A stretch of DNA of 64,000 nt from positions 62,001 to 126,000 of the forward strand of contig NZ_BFCH01000026.1 of the NCBI RefSeq assembly GCF_003112775.1, read 5' to 3'. The DNA comes from Mycobacterium montefiorense. GTDB taxonomy: Bacteria > Actinomycetota > Actinomycetes > Mycobacteriales > Mycobacteriaceae. The translations under genes and the position numbers were made by a program. The first letter of the stretch is position 1. Each line of letters begins with the position of its first letter. Under the pieces are notes generated by a model. That model searched no databases and was not told the origin of the DNA. It saw nothing but the letters and a program-made list of their open reading frames with translations. This document shows, piece after piece, positions 43,474 through 52,356 of this stretch.

Positions 43474-44103
43474 TCAGCGCACGTCGCGTGGCCGGAACTG
43501 GATGCTGACGCGCGGGCCCTTGCGCAACGAGGTCTTCGGAACGGCGTGCTCCCAGGTGCGCTGGCAGGATCCGCCCATCACCAAGAGGTCGCCGTGCGCC
43601 TGCGGCAGCCGCAACGACGGCCCGCCACCGCGCGGCCTCATCGCGAAGGTGCGGGTGGCGCCGAGGCTGATGATCGCCACCATGGTGTCCTCGGAGTTGC
43701 TGCGGCCAATCGTGTCGCCGTGCCAGGCGACACTGTCGGAGCCGTCCCGGTAACAGCACAATCCGATCGTGGTGAAGGGCTCGCCGAGCTCGCCCGCGTA
43801 AATGTCGTTGAGCCGGCGGCGCAGGCGTGCCAGCAGCGGGTGGGGCGCCTCCTCGACGGTCAGGTCGTGAAAGCTCACCAGCCGCGGCACCTCGACCACC
43901 CGGTCGTACATCTGGCGGCGTTCGGATCGCCACGGGACCGTGGACAACAGCGCGTCGAGCAGGTCGTGCGCACCGTAAGGGTCGTCGCTGAGCCAGCCGG
44001 CGCGGATCTCGACGAAGGCACCGTTGCCCAGGTGCCGTCGCTCGGTGTGCTCGAACAGCGAGCCCTGTACCGCGGTCCCCACGACGCTCAGCCTATCGCA
44101 CAT
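43474..44103 (-). CDS. AlkB-like 2-oxoglutarate/Fe(II) dioxygenase
   Basis: A protein of about 209 residues with the AlkB fold: AWHGDTIG (iron ligands His and Asp), TWEHAVPK (third ligand His) and the 2-oxoglutarate arginines in RVSIQFRPRD. AlkB enzymes demethylate alkylated nucleic acids or proteins. It corresponds to Rv1000c. The start is uncertain: ATG at 44103 gives a length close to the usual one, while the frame opens at 44166. It is divergent from arcA and its end is four bases from the lipoprotein gene. Confidence 0.85.
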   Translation of the reverse strand: MCDRLSVVGTAVQGSLFEHTERRHLGNGAFVEIRAGWLSDDPYGAHDLLDALLSTVPWRSERRQMYDRVVEVPRLVSFHDLTVEEAPHPLLARLRRRLNDIYAGELGEPFTTIGLCCYRDGSDSVAWHGDTIGRSNSEDTMVAIISLGATRTFAMRPRGGGPSLRLPQAHGDLLVMGGSCQRTWEHAVPKTSLRKGPRVSIQFRPRDVR

Positions 44104-44191
44104 TCGTTCGATTGATTGGGACTCGCCGGGCCACCAGCGTGCCTCGGGGTGTGACGCGACGGCCATGATTTCCGCGGCTACGGTTTAGGGC

Positions 44192-45403
44192 GTGGGTGTT
44201 ATCGAACTGGGCACCAATTCCGAGGTAGGCGCGCTGCGGGTGGCGATTCTGCATCGCCCCGGTGCCGAGCTGCGCCGACTCAATCCGCGCAACAACGACC
44301 AGCTGCTCTTCGACGGGCTGCCGTGGGTTGCTCGTGCGCAGGAAGAACACGACCAGTTCTCCGAGCTGCTGCGGTCTCGCGGGGTGGAAGTGCTGCTGCT
44401 GTCCGACCTGCTGGCCGAGGCACTCAACCACAGCGGGGCCGCGCGGATGCAGGGGGTGGCCGCCGCTGTCGATGCGCGACGGCTGGGAGTGCCGCTGGCG
44501 CATGAGCTTTCGGCATACCTGCGTGGCCTGGACCCGGCCAAGCTGGCGCATGTCCTGATGGCCGGCATGGTGTTCAACGAGCTGCCACCGGATACCCGGA
44601 CCGACGTGTCGCTGGTGCTGCGCATGCACCACGGTGGGGATTTCGTCATTGATCCGTTGCCGAATCTGGTGTTCACCCGGGACTCGTCGATCTGGATCGG
44701 CCCGCGGGTGGCGATCACGTCGCTGGCGCTGCGAGCCCGGGCGCGCGAGGCGTCGCTGACCGATCTCATCTATGCCCACCACCCGCGGTTCACCGGTGTG
44801 CGCAAGGCTTACGAATCACGGTCCGCTCCGGTCGAGGGCGGCGACGTGCTGTTGCTTTCCCCCGGGGTCGTCGCGGTCGGAGTGGGGGAGCGCACCACGC
44901 CTGCCGGTGCGGAAGCGTTGGCGCGCAGCCTCTTTGAAGACGACCTCGCGACCACGGTACTGGCCGTTCCGATCGCGCAGCAGCGTGCGCAGATGCACCT
45001 GGACACGGTGTGCACGATGGTCGACGCCGACACGGTCGTGATGTACGCGAACGTCGTCGATGACCTTTCGGCGTTCACGATTCAGCCCACATCCGACGGT
45101 GTGAACATCAGCGACGAAACGCCGTTTCTGGAAGCGGCAGCCAAAGCGATGGGGATCGACAAGCTACGCGTCATCGACACCGGTCTGGACCCCGTCGTCG
45201 CCGAACGCGAACAGTGGGACGACGGCAACAACACGTTGGCGCTGGCGCCCGGCGTCGTCGTCGCCTACGAGCGCAACGTGCAGACCAACGCTCGCCTGCA
45301 GGACGCGGGCATCGAGGTGCTGACGATCGCGGGGTCGGAATTGGGCACCGGCCGTGGCGGCCCGCGGTGCATGTCGTGCCCGGTCGCCCGCGACGCGCTC
45401 TAG
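44192..45403 (+). CDS. arcA: Arginine deiminase
   Basis: A 403-residue enzyme hydrolysing arginine to citrulline and ammonia. Catalytic pieces are visible: LVFTRDSSIWIG (FTRD), VEGGDVLLL (EGGD), MHLDTVCTMVD (His) and the nucleophile cysteine in GRGGPRCMSCPVARD at the C-terminus. The start is GTG at 44192. It matches Rv1001. In M. tuberculosis it is adjacent to the pmt gene; here a DUF559 gene with hairpin repeats sits between. No arcB or arcC is nearby. Confidence 0.95.
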   Translation: MGVIELGTNSEVGALRVAILHRPGAELRRLNPRNNDQLLFDGLPWVARAQEEHDQFSELLRSRGVEVLLLSDLLAEALNHSGAARMQGVAAAVDARRLGVPLAHELSAYLRGLDPAKLAHVLMAGMVFNELPPDTRTDVSLVLRMHHGGDFVIDPLPNLVFTRDSSIWIGPRVAITSLALRARAREASLTDLIYAHHPRFTGVRKAYESRSAPVEGGDVLLLSPGVVAVGVGERTTPAGAEALARSLFEDDLATTVLAVPIAQQRAQMHLDTVCTMVDADTVVMYANVVDDLSAFTIQPTSDGVNISDETPFLEAAAKAMGIDKLRVIDTGLDPVVAEREQWDDGNNTLALAPGVVVAYERNVQTNARLQDAGIEVLTIAGSELGTGRGGPRCMSCPVARDAL

Positions 45404-45411
45404 TTCTTCGT

Positions 45412-45475
45412 CGAGATTGCCGCCATGGTCGTGGTCGGCGTTAATTCATGACCCTCACGGCAATCTCGACGCGGA
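45412..45475. repeat. Hairpin direct repeat, copy A
   Basis: A 64-base element with perfect 11-base inverted ends: CGAGATTGCCG at 45412-45422 and CGGCAATCTCG at 45458-45468, followed by the shared ACGCGGA. It is near identical over most of its length to copy B on the other side of the DUF559 gene, in the same orientation. The last codons and stop of the DUF559 gene lie inside it. Confidence 0.85.
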
Positions 45476-46303
45476 TCGGTACGCCAATGCGTCGCGTGTC
45501 CGCTGGACGATGACGTGCGGCCGATCCTCGTTGATCACCCTGATCACCCGCCAGCCAAGACGATCGAGCATCTCCGCTCTTCGAATGTCCTTTACGTACT
45601 GCGAGCGATCACTGCGATGTTGGTCGCCGTCGTATTCGACTGCCAACATTGGCTTTTCCCAGCCCAGGTCAAGGTAGGCGACGAGATGGCCATCGGTGAC
45701 TTTGATCTGGGTGGCGGGCTTCGGTAGGCCGGCGTCGATGAGGACCAGGCGCAGCCAGCTCTCTTTGGGCGATTGCGCTCCGCCGTCCATCAGGGCGAGG
45801 GTGTCTCTGCATTGGCGAACACCGCGTGCTCCAGGGTGGCCAGTGATGAGCGCCGCTGTGTCAGGGGTGACGATCCCCGTCGCGGCGCAAAGCGCGTCGA
45901 GGTTGGCAACTGCGGCACCGCGCGGCAGGTTGCGTGCCAGATCGAACGCCGTGCGGGCAACACCAGTTACCGGCAGGCCGCTCACTTCTACGATTTCGTC
46001 CAGCGCGATTCGTTCGCGGCGAACGATGATTCCCGGCGGTGGATGGTTGAACGGCCCGAGGAGTTCAACGGGCGCGAAATCGTCGACCCAGTTGGCTCCG
46101 TGCAGCGCGGCGGCAGCACGGCCGGCGATGATCCCCTTACGGCCAGACCACAACCAGGCCGCGTAGATGTTGTCCCACAGCGATCTCGCCGCATCCTTTT
46201 TCAGGTACACATCGTGATGGATTTGCCGGTAGTTCCAACGCAATTGGCCGCGGGTCAGCGTGCCGCGCGCTATTGCTTCGCTTCCGAGAAAGACCCCCGC
46301 CAC
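45455..46303 (-). CDS. DUF559-domain protein with N-terminal AbiEi-like region
   Basis: A 282-residue protein. The N-terminal half (residues 1-150) is AbiEi/type IV antitoxin-like, with RGQLRWNYRQIHHDVYLKKD, RAAAALHGANWVDD and VTGVARTAFDLARNL. The C-terminal half is the DUF559 domain, a Vsr/PD-(D/E)XK-like nuclease fold with KESWLRLVLIDAG, YLDLGWEKPMLAVEYDGDQH (Asp and Glu-Tyr-Asp candidate metal ligands) and RRAEMLDRLGWRVIRV. Such proteins are common in mycobacteria in variable number; their function is unproven. It is flanked by hairpin direct repeats, and its stop codon lies inside the downstream copy. Confidence 0.8.
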   Translation of the reverse strand: MAGVFLGSEAIARGTLTRGQLRWNYRQIHHDVYLKKDAARSLWDNIYAAWLWSGRKGIIAGRAAAALHGANWVDDFAPVELLGPFNHPPPGIIVRRERIALDEIVEVSGLPVTGVARTAFDLARNLPRGAAVANLDALCAATGIVTPDTAALITGHPGARGVRQCRDTLALMDGGAQSPKESWLRLVLIDAGLPKPATQIKVTDGHLVAYLDLGWEKPMLAVEYDGDQHRSDRSQYVKDIRRAEMLDRLGWRVIRVINEDRPHVIVQRTRDALAYRSASRLP

Positions 46304-46337
46304 GCGCTCATCATGCTGACCCTGGCCGACAGCTCAG

Positions 46338-46402
46338 CGAGATTGCCGCCAGGGCTGTGGTTGGCATCGATTTCACAACCCTCACGGCAATCTCGACGCG
46401 GA
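46338..46402. repeat. Hairpin direct repeat, copy B
   Basis: A 65-base element with the same 11-base inverted ends (CGAGATTGCCG at 46338-46348, CGGCAATCTCG at 46385-46395) and the same trailing ACGCGGA as copy A. The interior differs at about a dozen positions. It begins 35 bases upstream of the DUF559 start and ends 10 bases before the pmt stop codon. Confidence 0.85.
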
Positions 46403-46411
46403 AGTGCAAAA

Positions 46412-48007
46412 TTACCGCCAGCTGGGCAGCCAGATCTCCATGTCCCAGGTCTGCTGTGAGATGGGCATGCCGGTGAGCACCGGGAACAGCCACGCGAAGT
46501 TGGTCACCACTAAAGCGACGTAAGCGCTCACGACGATCAGTCCCAGCGTCCGCCGTTCGGTGGTTTGGCCTGGGCGATACAGAATGTCGCCGCAGATCAG
46601 TGCGATCCCCATCGCCAGGAACGGCGCCATCGTCGCGGCGTAGAAGAAGTACATCTGCCGGTCGATATCGGCGAACCACGGCAGCCACCCGGCGCAGTAG
46701 CCGACCAGCACCACCGCGTAGCGCCAGTCCCGGCGGATAACCGATCGCCACAGGGCGTACAGCAGCACCGGTACCGCCAGCCACCACATCGCGGGCGTGC
46801 CGACCAGCATCTCGGCCTTGACGCAGGACTGCGCGCCGCACCCGCTGACGTTCTGCTGATCGATCGCGTACAGCACCGGCCGCAACGACATCGGCCAGCT
46901 CCACGGCTTGGATTCCCACGGGTGGTAGTTGCCCGCCGCATTCGTCAGTCCCGCATGGAATTGCAGTGCCTTGGCGCTGTAATGCCACAGCGAGCGAAGG
47001 GCATCCGGAAACGGAAAGTCACTGTGCGGGCCGATCGTCTGGCCCACCTCGTGCCGTTCGATCGCGGTCTCCGACGCGAACCACGGCGCATAGCTGGCCA
47101 GGTACACCGCGATCGGGATCAGGCCCAGCGCGTAGCCGGTGGGGAACAGGTCGCGTCGCAACGTTCCCAGCCACGGCCGACTGACCTGACACTGCCGGCG
47201 GGCGGCTACATCGAACGCGAGCGACATCAAACCGAAGAACACCACGAAGTAGAGGCCGGACCACTTTGTCCCGCAAGCCAATCCGAGCAGGACGCCCGCC
47301 AAAAAGCGCCACCAGCGCACACCCAGCCGCGGACCCCACACCGTGTCGGCGTTGCGGCCTTCGCGCAGTGCGACGTGCATTCGCCGCCGAACCTCGTCGC
47401 GGTCGACGATCAGCGCGCCGAACGCCGCCACCACAAAGAAGGTGAGCAAGCCGTCGAGCAGCGCGGTGCGCGAGGCGACGAAGTTCACGCCGTCGCAGAT
47501 GCACAGCACGCCGGCGATCGCACCCACCAGCGTCGAGCGGCTGATGCGGCGCACGATTCGCATCACCAGCAGCACCATCACCGTGCCCAGTAGCGCCCCG
47601 CTGAACCGCCAGCCGATGCCGTCGTAGCCGAAGATCGCCTCGCCGATCGCGATCAGTTGCTTGCCGACCGGCGGGTGGACCACCAAACCGAACCCGGGGT
47701 TGTCCTCCACTCCGTGGTTGTTCAGCGCTTGCCAGGCCTGCGGCGCGTAGTGCTTCTCATCGAAGATGGGGGTGCCCGCATCGGTCGGCGAGCCCAGGTT
47801 GACGAACCGGGTGATTGCGGCCAGCAGCGTGATGATGCCGGTGACCACCCAGCCGCGGATGTGGTCGAGCGGCCCGAAGTCCGCGGTCGGAACCAACGGC
47901 CCCGGGCTGACGACGGGCACGACGCGCTCGTCGACGGCACTGCGAACGTTCAAGGAGGCTTCGCTGGGCGGGGCGGACATCGGTGTCGATCGTAGGCTGT
48001 CCGTCAT
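46412..48007 (-). CDS. pmt: Protein O-mannosyltransferase
   Basis: A 531-residue membrane enzyme with about ten helices. It belongs to the GT39 family: TPIFDEKHYAPQAWQALNNHGVEDN near the N-terminus holds the Asp-Glu pair of the first lumenal loop, and the middle has FHAGLTNAAGNYHPWESKPWSWP. It transfers mannose from polyprenyl-phosphomannose to secreted proteins and lipoproteins. It matches Rv1002c. Its ATG overlaps the rsmI ATG on the other strand (CATG). An ATG nine codons later is an alternative. Confidence 0.93.
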   Translation of the reverse strand: MTDSLRSTPMSAPPSEASLNVRSAVDERVVPVVSPGPLVPTADFGPLDHIRGWVVTGIITLLAAITRFVNLGSPTDAGTPIFDEKHYAPQAWQALNNHGVEDNPGFGLVVHPPVGKQLIAIGEAIFGYDGIGWRFSGALLGTVMVLLVMRIVRRISRSTLVGAIAGVLCICDGVNFVASRTALLDGLLTFFVVAAFGALIVDRDEVRRRMHVALREGRNADTVWGPRLGVRWWRFLAGVLLGLACGTKWSGLYFVVFFGLMSLAFDVAARRQCQVSRPWLGTLRRDLFPTGYALGLIPIAVYLASYAPWFASETAIERHEVGQTIGPHSDFPFPDALRSLWHYSAKALQFHAGLTNAAGNYHPWESKPWSWPMSLRPVLYAIDQQNVSGCGAQSCVKAEMLVGTPAMWWLAVPVLLYALWRSVIRRDWRYAVVLVGYCAGWLPWFADIDRQMYFFYAATMAPFLAMGIALICGDILYRPGQTTERRTLGLIVVSAYVALVVTNFAWLFPVLTGMPISQQTWDMEIWLPSWR

Positions 48008-48845
48008 GTCCCACGGTCGCCTATTGCTCGGTGCGACCCCGTTGGGTCAACCGTCGGACGCGTCCCCGCGGCTGATCAGGGCGCTGGGCGAAGCCGATGT
48101 GGTCGCGGCAGAGGACACCCGGCGAGTGCGGACGCTGGCCAAAGCGCTCGATATCCGGATCGCCGGCCGGGTGGTCAGCATGTTCGATCAGGTCGAAGCC
48201 GCGCGAGTGCCCGCACTGGTCGACGAAATCAGAGCCGGTGCGACGGTGCTGGTGGTCAGCGACGCCGGAATGCCGCTGATCAGCGACCCCGGCTACCGGA
48301 TGGTGGCGGCATGCGTCGAAGCCGGCGTGCCGGTGACGTGCCTGCCCGGACCGTCCGCGGTGACCACCGCGCTCGCCGTGTCCGGTCTGCCATCGGAGAA
48401 GTTCTGCTTCGAGGGTTTCGCCCCCCGCAAGAGTGGCGCGCGCAAAACCTGGCTGGACTCGCTGGCCGACGAGCGGCGCACCTGCGTGTTCTTCGAGTCA
48501 CCGCGCCGGCTGGCGGCGTGCCTGCTCGATGCCGTCGATCAGCTCGGCGGTTCCCGCCCGGCGGCGATCTGCCGGGAGCTGACCAAGGTGCACGAGGAAG
48601 TGGTGCGCGGATCGCTGCAGGAACTCGCGGCGTGGGCGGCCGACGGCGTGCTGGGCGAAATCACGGTTGTGCTGGCCGGCGCGAGCCCGCCCGCCGACGT
48701 GCCGTCGCTGGTGGCCCGGGTCCAGGAGCTCGTCGCCGAGGGAGTTCGCGTCAAGGACGCCTGCACGCAGGTGGCTGCGGCGAATCCCGCCGTGCGCTCG
48801 CGCCAGCTGTACGACGAGGTGCTGCGGTCCCGACGCGCGGACTAA
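48006..48845 (+). CDS. rsmI: 16S rRNA (cytidine(1402)-2'-O)-methyltransferase
   Basis: A 279-residue SAM-dependent tetrapyrrole-methylase-fold enzyme with LLLGATPLGQPSDASPR, AAEDTRRVRTLAKAL, VVSDAGMPLISDPGYRMV and CLPGPSAVTTALAVSGLP, the RsmI signature. It methylates the ribose of C1402 in 16S rRNA. The frame is open for 240 bases upstream, but MSHGRLLLGATPLG is the normal start. It matches Rv1003 and overlaps pabB by four bases, tail to tail. Confidence 0.95.
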   Translation: MSHGRLLLGATPLGQPSDASPRLIRALGEADVVAAEDTRRVRTLAKALDIRIAGRVVSMFDQVEAARVPALVDEIRAGATVLVVSDAGMPLISDPGYRMVAACVEAGVPVTCLPGPSAVTTALAVSGLPSEKFCFEGFAPRKSGARKTWLDSLADERRTCVFFESPRRLAACLLDAVDQLGGSRPAAICRELTKVHEEVVRGSLQELAAWAADGVLGEITVVLAGASPPADVPSLVARVQELVAEGVRVKDACTQVAAANPAVRSRQLYDEVLRSRRAD

Positions 48846-50095
48846 CCAACCGAAGCGGCGGGCGCCGCACACGGTAGCCCGACGACGGGAGCGGCCTTGT
48901 GCAGGCATTCCGCCCATTCGGCGTCGGGATCGGAATCGGCGGTGATCCCGCCGCCGACGCCCAGCACGGCGCTGCCGGCGGCGTCGAACTCCACGGTGCG
49001 GATCGCGACATTGAGCTCGCATCCCGCGATAGGTGACGCCAACCCGACTGTGCCGCAATATATTCCGCGATGGTGTGATTCCCATTGCGAAATCAATTGG
49101 CGGGCACGGTGTTTAGGCGTTCCGGTGACGGATGCCGGTGGGAAGGCGGCGTCCAGCAGTGCCGAGGTGGGCAGCTCGACGGGAACCTGCGCCGACACCG
49201 TCGACACCAAATGCCACACGCCGGGCGCGCGCCGCACGACCAGCAGCTCGGGTACTTTGACGGTGCCGGTGATCGCCACCCGGCCGAGGTCATTGCGAAC
49301 CAGGTCCACGATCATGATGTTCTCGGCCACCTCTTTTGGCGAGGCGCGCAACGCCGACGGCCAGGCGTCCAGCGGCAGCGTCCCCTTGATCGGGCTCGAC
49401 ATCACGACCTCGCCGTGGCGGCGCAGGAACAGTTCGGGGGACAGCGACGCAACCGCGCCGTACGGGCCGGCGAGATAGGCCGCGCGGGCCGGTGACGTGC
49501 GCGCGATGCCGTCGGTGAAGAAGTCCAGCGAGTTCCCGGCGACCGTCCCGGTGAACCGGGTGCACACGCACGCCTGGTAGACCTCGCCCGCACGAATCGC
49601 CTCGAGGCAGGCCAGCACCGCACCGCGGTGCGCCTCCCGGTCCGCCACATCCCAGTCGATTCGGCAGACTCGCGATGGCCCCGCTGCCGCGGTCAGCGCG
49701 GCGGACAGCCACTGCGGCATCGGCGCCCCGCAGAGGCTTTCGTACCACCACTGCCCGTCCCGGTCGCGGCGCAGCACGCAGTCCGTCCAGCCGCCGGCGG
49801 CCTCCGGGATCCGGTGCGGCCGCCCATCGGCGGCGGCGTCCGGATACGACAGGTAGCCGAACCAGCCACCGCCCACCGCGGGGGACTGGGAGGTCTGCGA
49901 GTCCAGCGGGACCGCGAAAGCGTCCGCAACGTCCACCGGGCGCACCGCCAGACTGGGCGCGATCACCGCCAGCGCGCCGAACCATTCGCCGGTCAGGGCG
50001 GCGGGCGGGGGCAGACCGAGCCGGCCGGTGGCATCACCGATTGCACGCAGCACCCGAGGTGCCTCGCCGAGGTCGCCGAGCCGGTCGATTCGCAC
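48842..50095 (-). CDS. pabB: Aminodeoxychorismate synthase component I
   Basis: A 417-residue chorismate-binding enzyme: AGEVYQACVCTRFTG, SSPIKGTLPLD (PIKGT motif), ENIMIVDLVRNDLGRVA, PASVTGTPKHRA and VGGGITADSDPDAEW. It converts chorismate and ammonia from PabA to aminodeoxychorismate for folate. It matches Rv1005c. The Rv1004c membrane-protein gene that separates it from rsmI in M. tuberculosis is absent. Confidence 0.93.
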   Translation of the reverse strand: MRIDRLGDLGEAPRVLRAIGDATGRLGLPPPAALTGEWFGALAVIAPSLAVRPVDVADAFAVPLDSQTSQSPAVGGGWFGYLSYPDAAADGRPHRIPEAAGGWTDCVLRRDRDGQWWYESLCGAPMPQWLSAALTAAAGPSRVCRIDWDVADREAHRGAVLACLEAIRAGEVYQACVCTRFTGTVAGNSLDFFTDGIARTSPARAAYLAGPYGAVASLSPELFLRRHGEVVMSSPIKGTLPLDAWPSALRASPKEVAENIMIVDLVRNDLGRVAITGTVKVPELLVVRRAPGVWHLVSTVSAQVPVELPTSALLDAAFPPASVTGTPKHRARQLISQWESHHRGIYCGTVGLASPIAGCELNVAIRTVEFDAAGSAVLGVGGGITADSDPDAEWAECLHKAAPVVGLPCAAPAASVG

Positions 50096-50122
50096 CGCCC
50101 TAGCTTGACAGACCGCGGTCGA

Positions 50123-51019
50123 TCAGCCGCGGCTGATGTCGCGGGCGGTGGTCAGGGCGGCCAGCTTGTCCGGGTTGCGCATCACGTAGAAGTTGGTGAT
50201 CTTGTCACCGGCTATCTCCACCGTGATCACCCCCTCGAGCCGTTCGCGGAAGTAGAGCAAGACCGCCGGCGCGCCGTTGCAGTTCACCATCTCGATGTGC
50301 AGTTCCTCCTGGGTCCTGCGCACCAGCCCGGCGATCGCGCGGGCGACCTTGTCGGCCCCGACCACCGGCCGGCGCGCCGCGGACACCTTGCCGCCGCTGT
50401 CGGCCATCCAGGTGGCATCCGGCGCCAGCATCGCCATCAGCGCCTCCACGTCGCCGCTGGCCGCGGTGGCCAGGAACTGCGCGGTGATCTGCGCATTGCG
50501 CGCCGGGTCCACATTGTCGAACCGCTTGCGCCGCGCCCGGACGTGTTCGCGGGCCCGGTGTGCGACTTGGCGCACGGTCGGCGCCGGTTTGCCCACCGCG
50601 TCGGCGATCTCGCCGTAGTCGAAATCGAACACCTCGCGCAGCACGAAGACCGCCCGCTCGTCCGGGCTCAGCGTTTCCAGCAGCACCAGCATCGCCATCG
50701 AAACCGATTCCGCCAGAACGACATCGGTTGACGGGTCTTGGTCGTCGAGCAGCAACGGCTCGGGCAGCCACGGCCCGACGTACTCCTCGCGGCGCCGGGC
50801 CCCGGCCCGCAAGGCGTTGAGCGCCTGGCGGGTCACCAGCTGGGCCAGATACGACTTGGTGTCGTGCACCGTCGACAGGTCGACGTCGGCCCACCGCAGA
50901 TAGCTGTCCTGCAACACGTCGTCGGACTCGGTGGCCGAGCCGAGGATTTCGTAGGCGATGGTGAACAGCAACGGGCGCAGCAGCGTGAACCGCTCCGCGT
51001 GTTCGCCAGTCGCGATCAT
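50123..51019 (-). CDS. ECF41-type RNA polymerase sigma factor with SnoaL-like C-terminus
   Basis: A protein of about 298 residues. Sigma region 2 lies at about 8-75 (LLFTIAYEILGSATESDDVLQ), region 4 at about 105-165 (LSPDERAVFVLREVFDF), then a SnoaL-like domain of about 110 residues. The three marks of the ECF41 group are present: WLPEP at 84-88, DSGGK at 207-211 (usually DGGGK) and NPDKL at 282-286. In this group the C-terminal domain replaces an anti-sigma factor. The ATG overlaps the stop of the upstream oxidoreductase gene (ATGA). A longer frame upstream is an artefact of that overlap. Confidence 0.9.
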   Translation of the reverse strand: MIATGEHAERFTLLRPLLFTIAYEILGSATESDDVLQDSYLRWADVDLSTVHDTKSYLAQLVTRQALNALRAGARRREEYVGPWLPEPLLLDDQDPSTDVVLAESVSMAMLVLLETLSPDERAVFVLREVFDFDYGEIADAVGKPAPTVRQVAHRAREHVRARRKRFDNVDPARNAQITAQFLATAASGDVEALMAMLAPDATWMADSGGKVSAARRPVVGADKVARAIAGLVRRTQEELHIEMVNCNGAPAVLLYFRERLEGVITVEIAGDKITNFYVMRNPDKLAALTTARDISRG

Positions 51020-52197
51020 TTGATCGCGACCTGCTGGTCGGCCGGTTGCTCGGTCTGTTGAGAAGGCCGGCTGCCGCCTTTGAGCCAGAAGTACGAGCCG
51101 GGTTTGGCGGCCTCGCGCCGGATGGCCCACAGCGTGCCCCGGCAGATTTTCTCCTTGATGGCGGCGGTGGTCCGACCGCCGAGGGCCATGTTCACCGGGG
51201 TGTCGTCGGTGCGCGCGAACTGCAGCGTGCCGTGGGTGCGGCCGATGCTGATGCATTGGCCGACGAACGCCTGGTTGAGTGCCGCGGGGGTGTCTCCGGC
51301 GATCCGGGCGAGCACGGTTTCGGCAGCCTGGGCGCCCAACGGCTCGGCGGCCTGGCAGCTCATCCGCAACGGCTGGCCCGACGGCGCGACGGCGTCACCC
51401 GCGGCGACGATGCGATCGTCGCCGACGCTGGTCAACGTCTCGTCGGTGAGCAGCCGGCCCAGCTCGTCGGTGCGCAGACCGCTGCGGGCGGCCAGATCCG
51501 GCACGGTGAACCCGGCCGTCCACACGGTCGCCGCGCTGGGCAGCACCGCGCCGTCGCTGAGCACCACGGTGTCCCAGCGGACCTCGCTCACGGCGACCGA
51601 CTCCAGGATGTTGACGTCGAGTTGGCGCAGTTGCTTGGCCACGGAACGCCGGCCGCGCTTGCTCAGCGTCGTCCCGAGCGCGCCGCCGCACACCAGGCTC
51701 ACCGGCCGGCCCTGCTCGGCGAGCTCGGAGGCCGTCTCGATGCCCGTCAATCCGCCACCGACGACGGTGACCGGTGCGCCCAGCGGCAGGTCGGACAGCG
51801 CGTAGCGCAGCCGCTGCGCGCTTTCCAGGTCGGAGATCGAGTGCGCGAATTCGGCGGCACCGGCTACCGAGGGCACCGCGCCCGTGCTGCCGACCGCATA
51901 GATCAGGTAGTCGTAATCCAGCGCGGTGCCAGATGTCAGCACGAGGCGCCGGGATGCGGCGTCGATTCGCTCGACGGCGTCGACAACCAGCTGGACGCGG
52001 TCGCCCAGCAGCGTGCCGTAGTCGGTGGTCGCGGAGCCGGTGTCGGCGACCAGCTGGTGCAAGCGGATTCGTTCGACGAAGACCGGACGCGGATTCACCA
52101 GGGTGATCTCGATGTCCGGCCGCTGCTGCAGGCGATTGGCCGCCAGGGTGCCGGCATATCCACCACCGACGATGACGACATGGGTGCTCTCGGTCAT
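51016..52197 (-). CDS. FAD-dependent NAD(P)H oxidoreductase (type II NADH dehydrogenase-like)
   Basis: A 393-residue flavoprotein with an N-terminal FAD motif VVIVGGGYAGTLAANRL, a second dinucleotide motif VTVVGGGLTGIETASEL, and the FAD-binding AGDAVAPSG. It lacks an obvious membrane anchor. It precedes the ECF41 sigma gene in one operon, overlapping by four bases. ECF41 sigma factors characteristically control one neighbouring oxidoreductase, epimerase or decarboxylase, so this is the probable sole target. The substrate is unknown. Confidence 0.88.
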   Translation of the reverse strand: MTESTHVVIVGGGYAGTLAANRLQQRPDIEITLVNPRPVFVERIRLHQLVADTGSATTDYGTLLGDRVQLVVDAVERIDAASRRLVLTSGTALDYDYLIYAVGSTGAVPSVAGAAEFAHSISDLESAQRLRYALSDLPLGAPVTVVGGGLTGIETASELAEQGRPVSLVCGGALGTTLSKRGRRSVAKQLRQLDVNILESVAVSEVRWDTVVLSDGAVLPSAATVWTAGFTVPDLAARSGLRTDELGRLLTDETLTSVGDDRIVAAGDAVAPSGQPLRMSCQAAEPLGAQAAETVLARIAGDTPAALNQAFVGQCISIGRTHGTLQFARTDDTPVNMALGGRTTAAIKEKICRGTLWAIRREAAKPGSYFWLKGGSRPSQQTEQPADQQVAIK

Positions 52198-52233
52198 TTC
52201 TGTCTCCTATTCTCGCGGGACTTGTGCCCTTGA

Positions 52234-52260
52234 GACACCGCGAGACGGCCAGGCGTGACA
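52234..52260 (-). promoter_or_regulatory. Candidate ECF41 promoter of the oxidoreductase-sigma operon
   Basis: On the minus strand TGTCACG (52254-52260) is followed after 16 bases by TGTC (52234-52237), 36 bases before the oxidoreductase start. The known ECF41 promoter has TGTCACA at -35 and CGTC at -10, so the -35 matches 6 of 7 and the -10 3 of 4. This supports positive autoregulation. Confidence 0.55.
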
Positions 52261-52356
52261 ATTCGGACCGCAATTGTGAGCCGGATCACTGAAACCGGGC
52301 CGGTGGGGCGGAGCCGCCCCACACCTTGAGCCGCGCAGCCCTCTAGCATCGCAACG

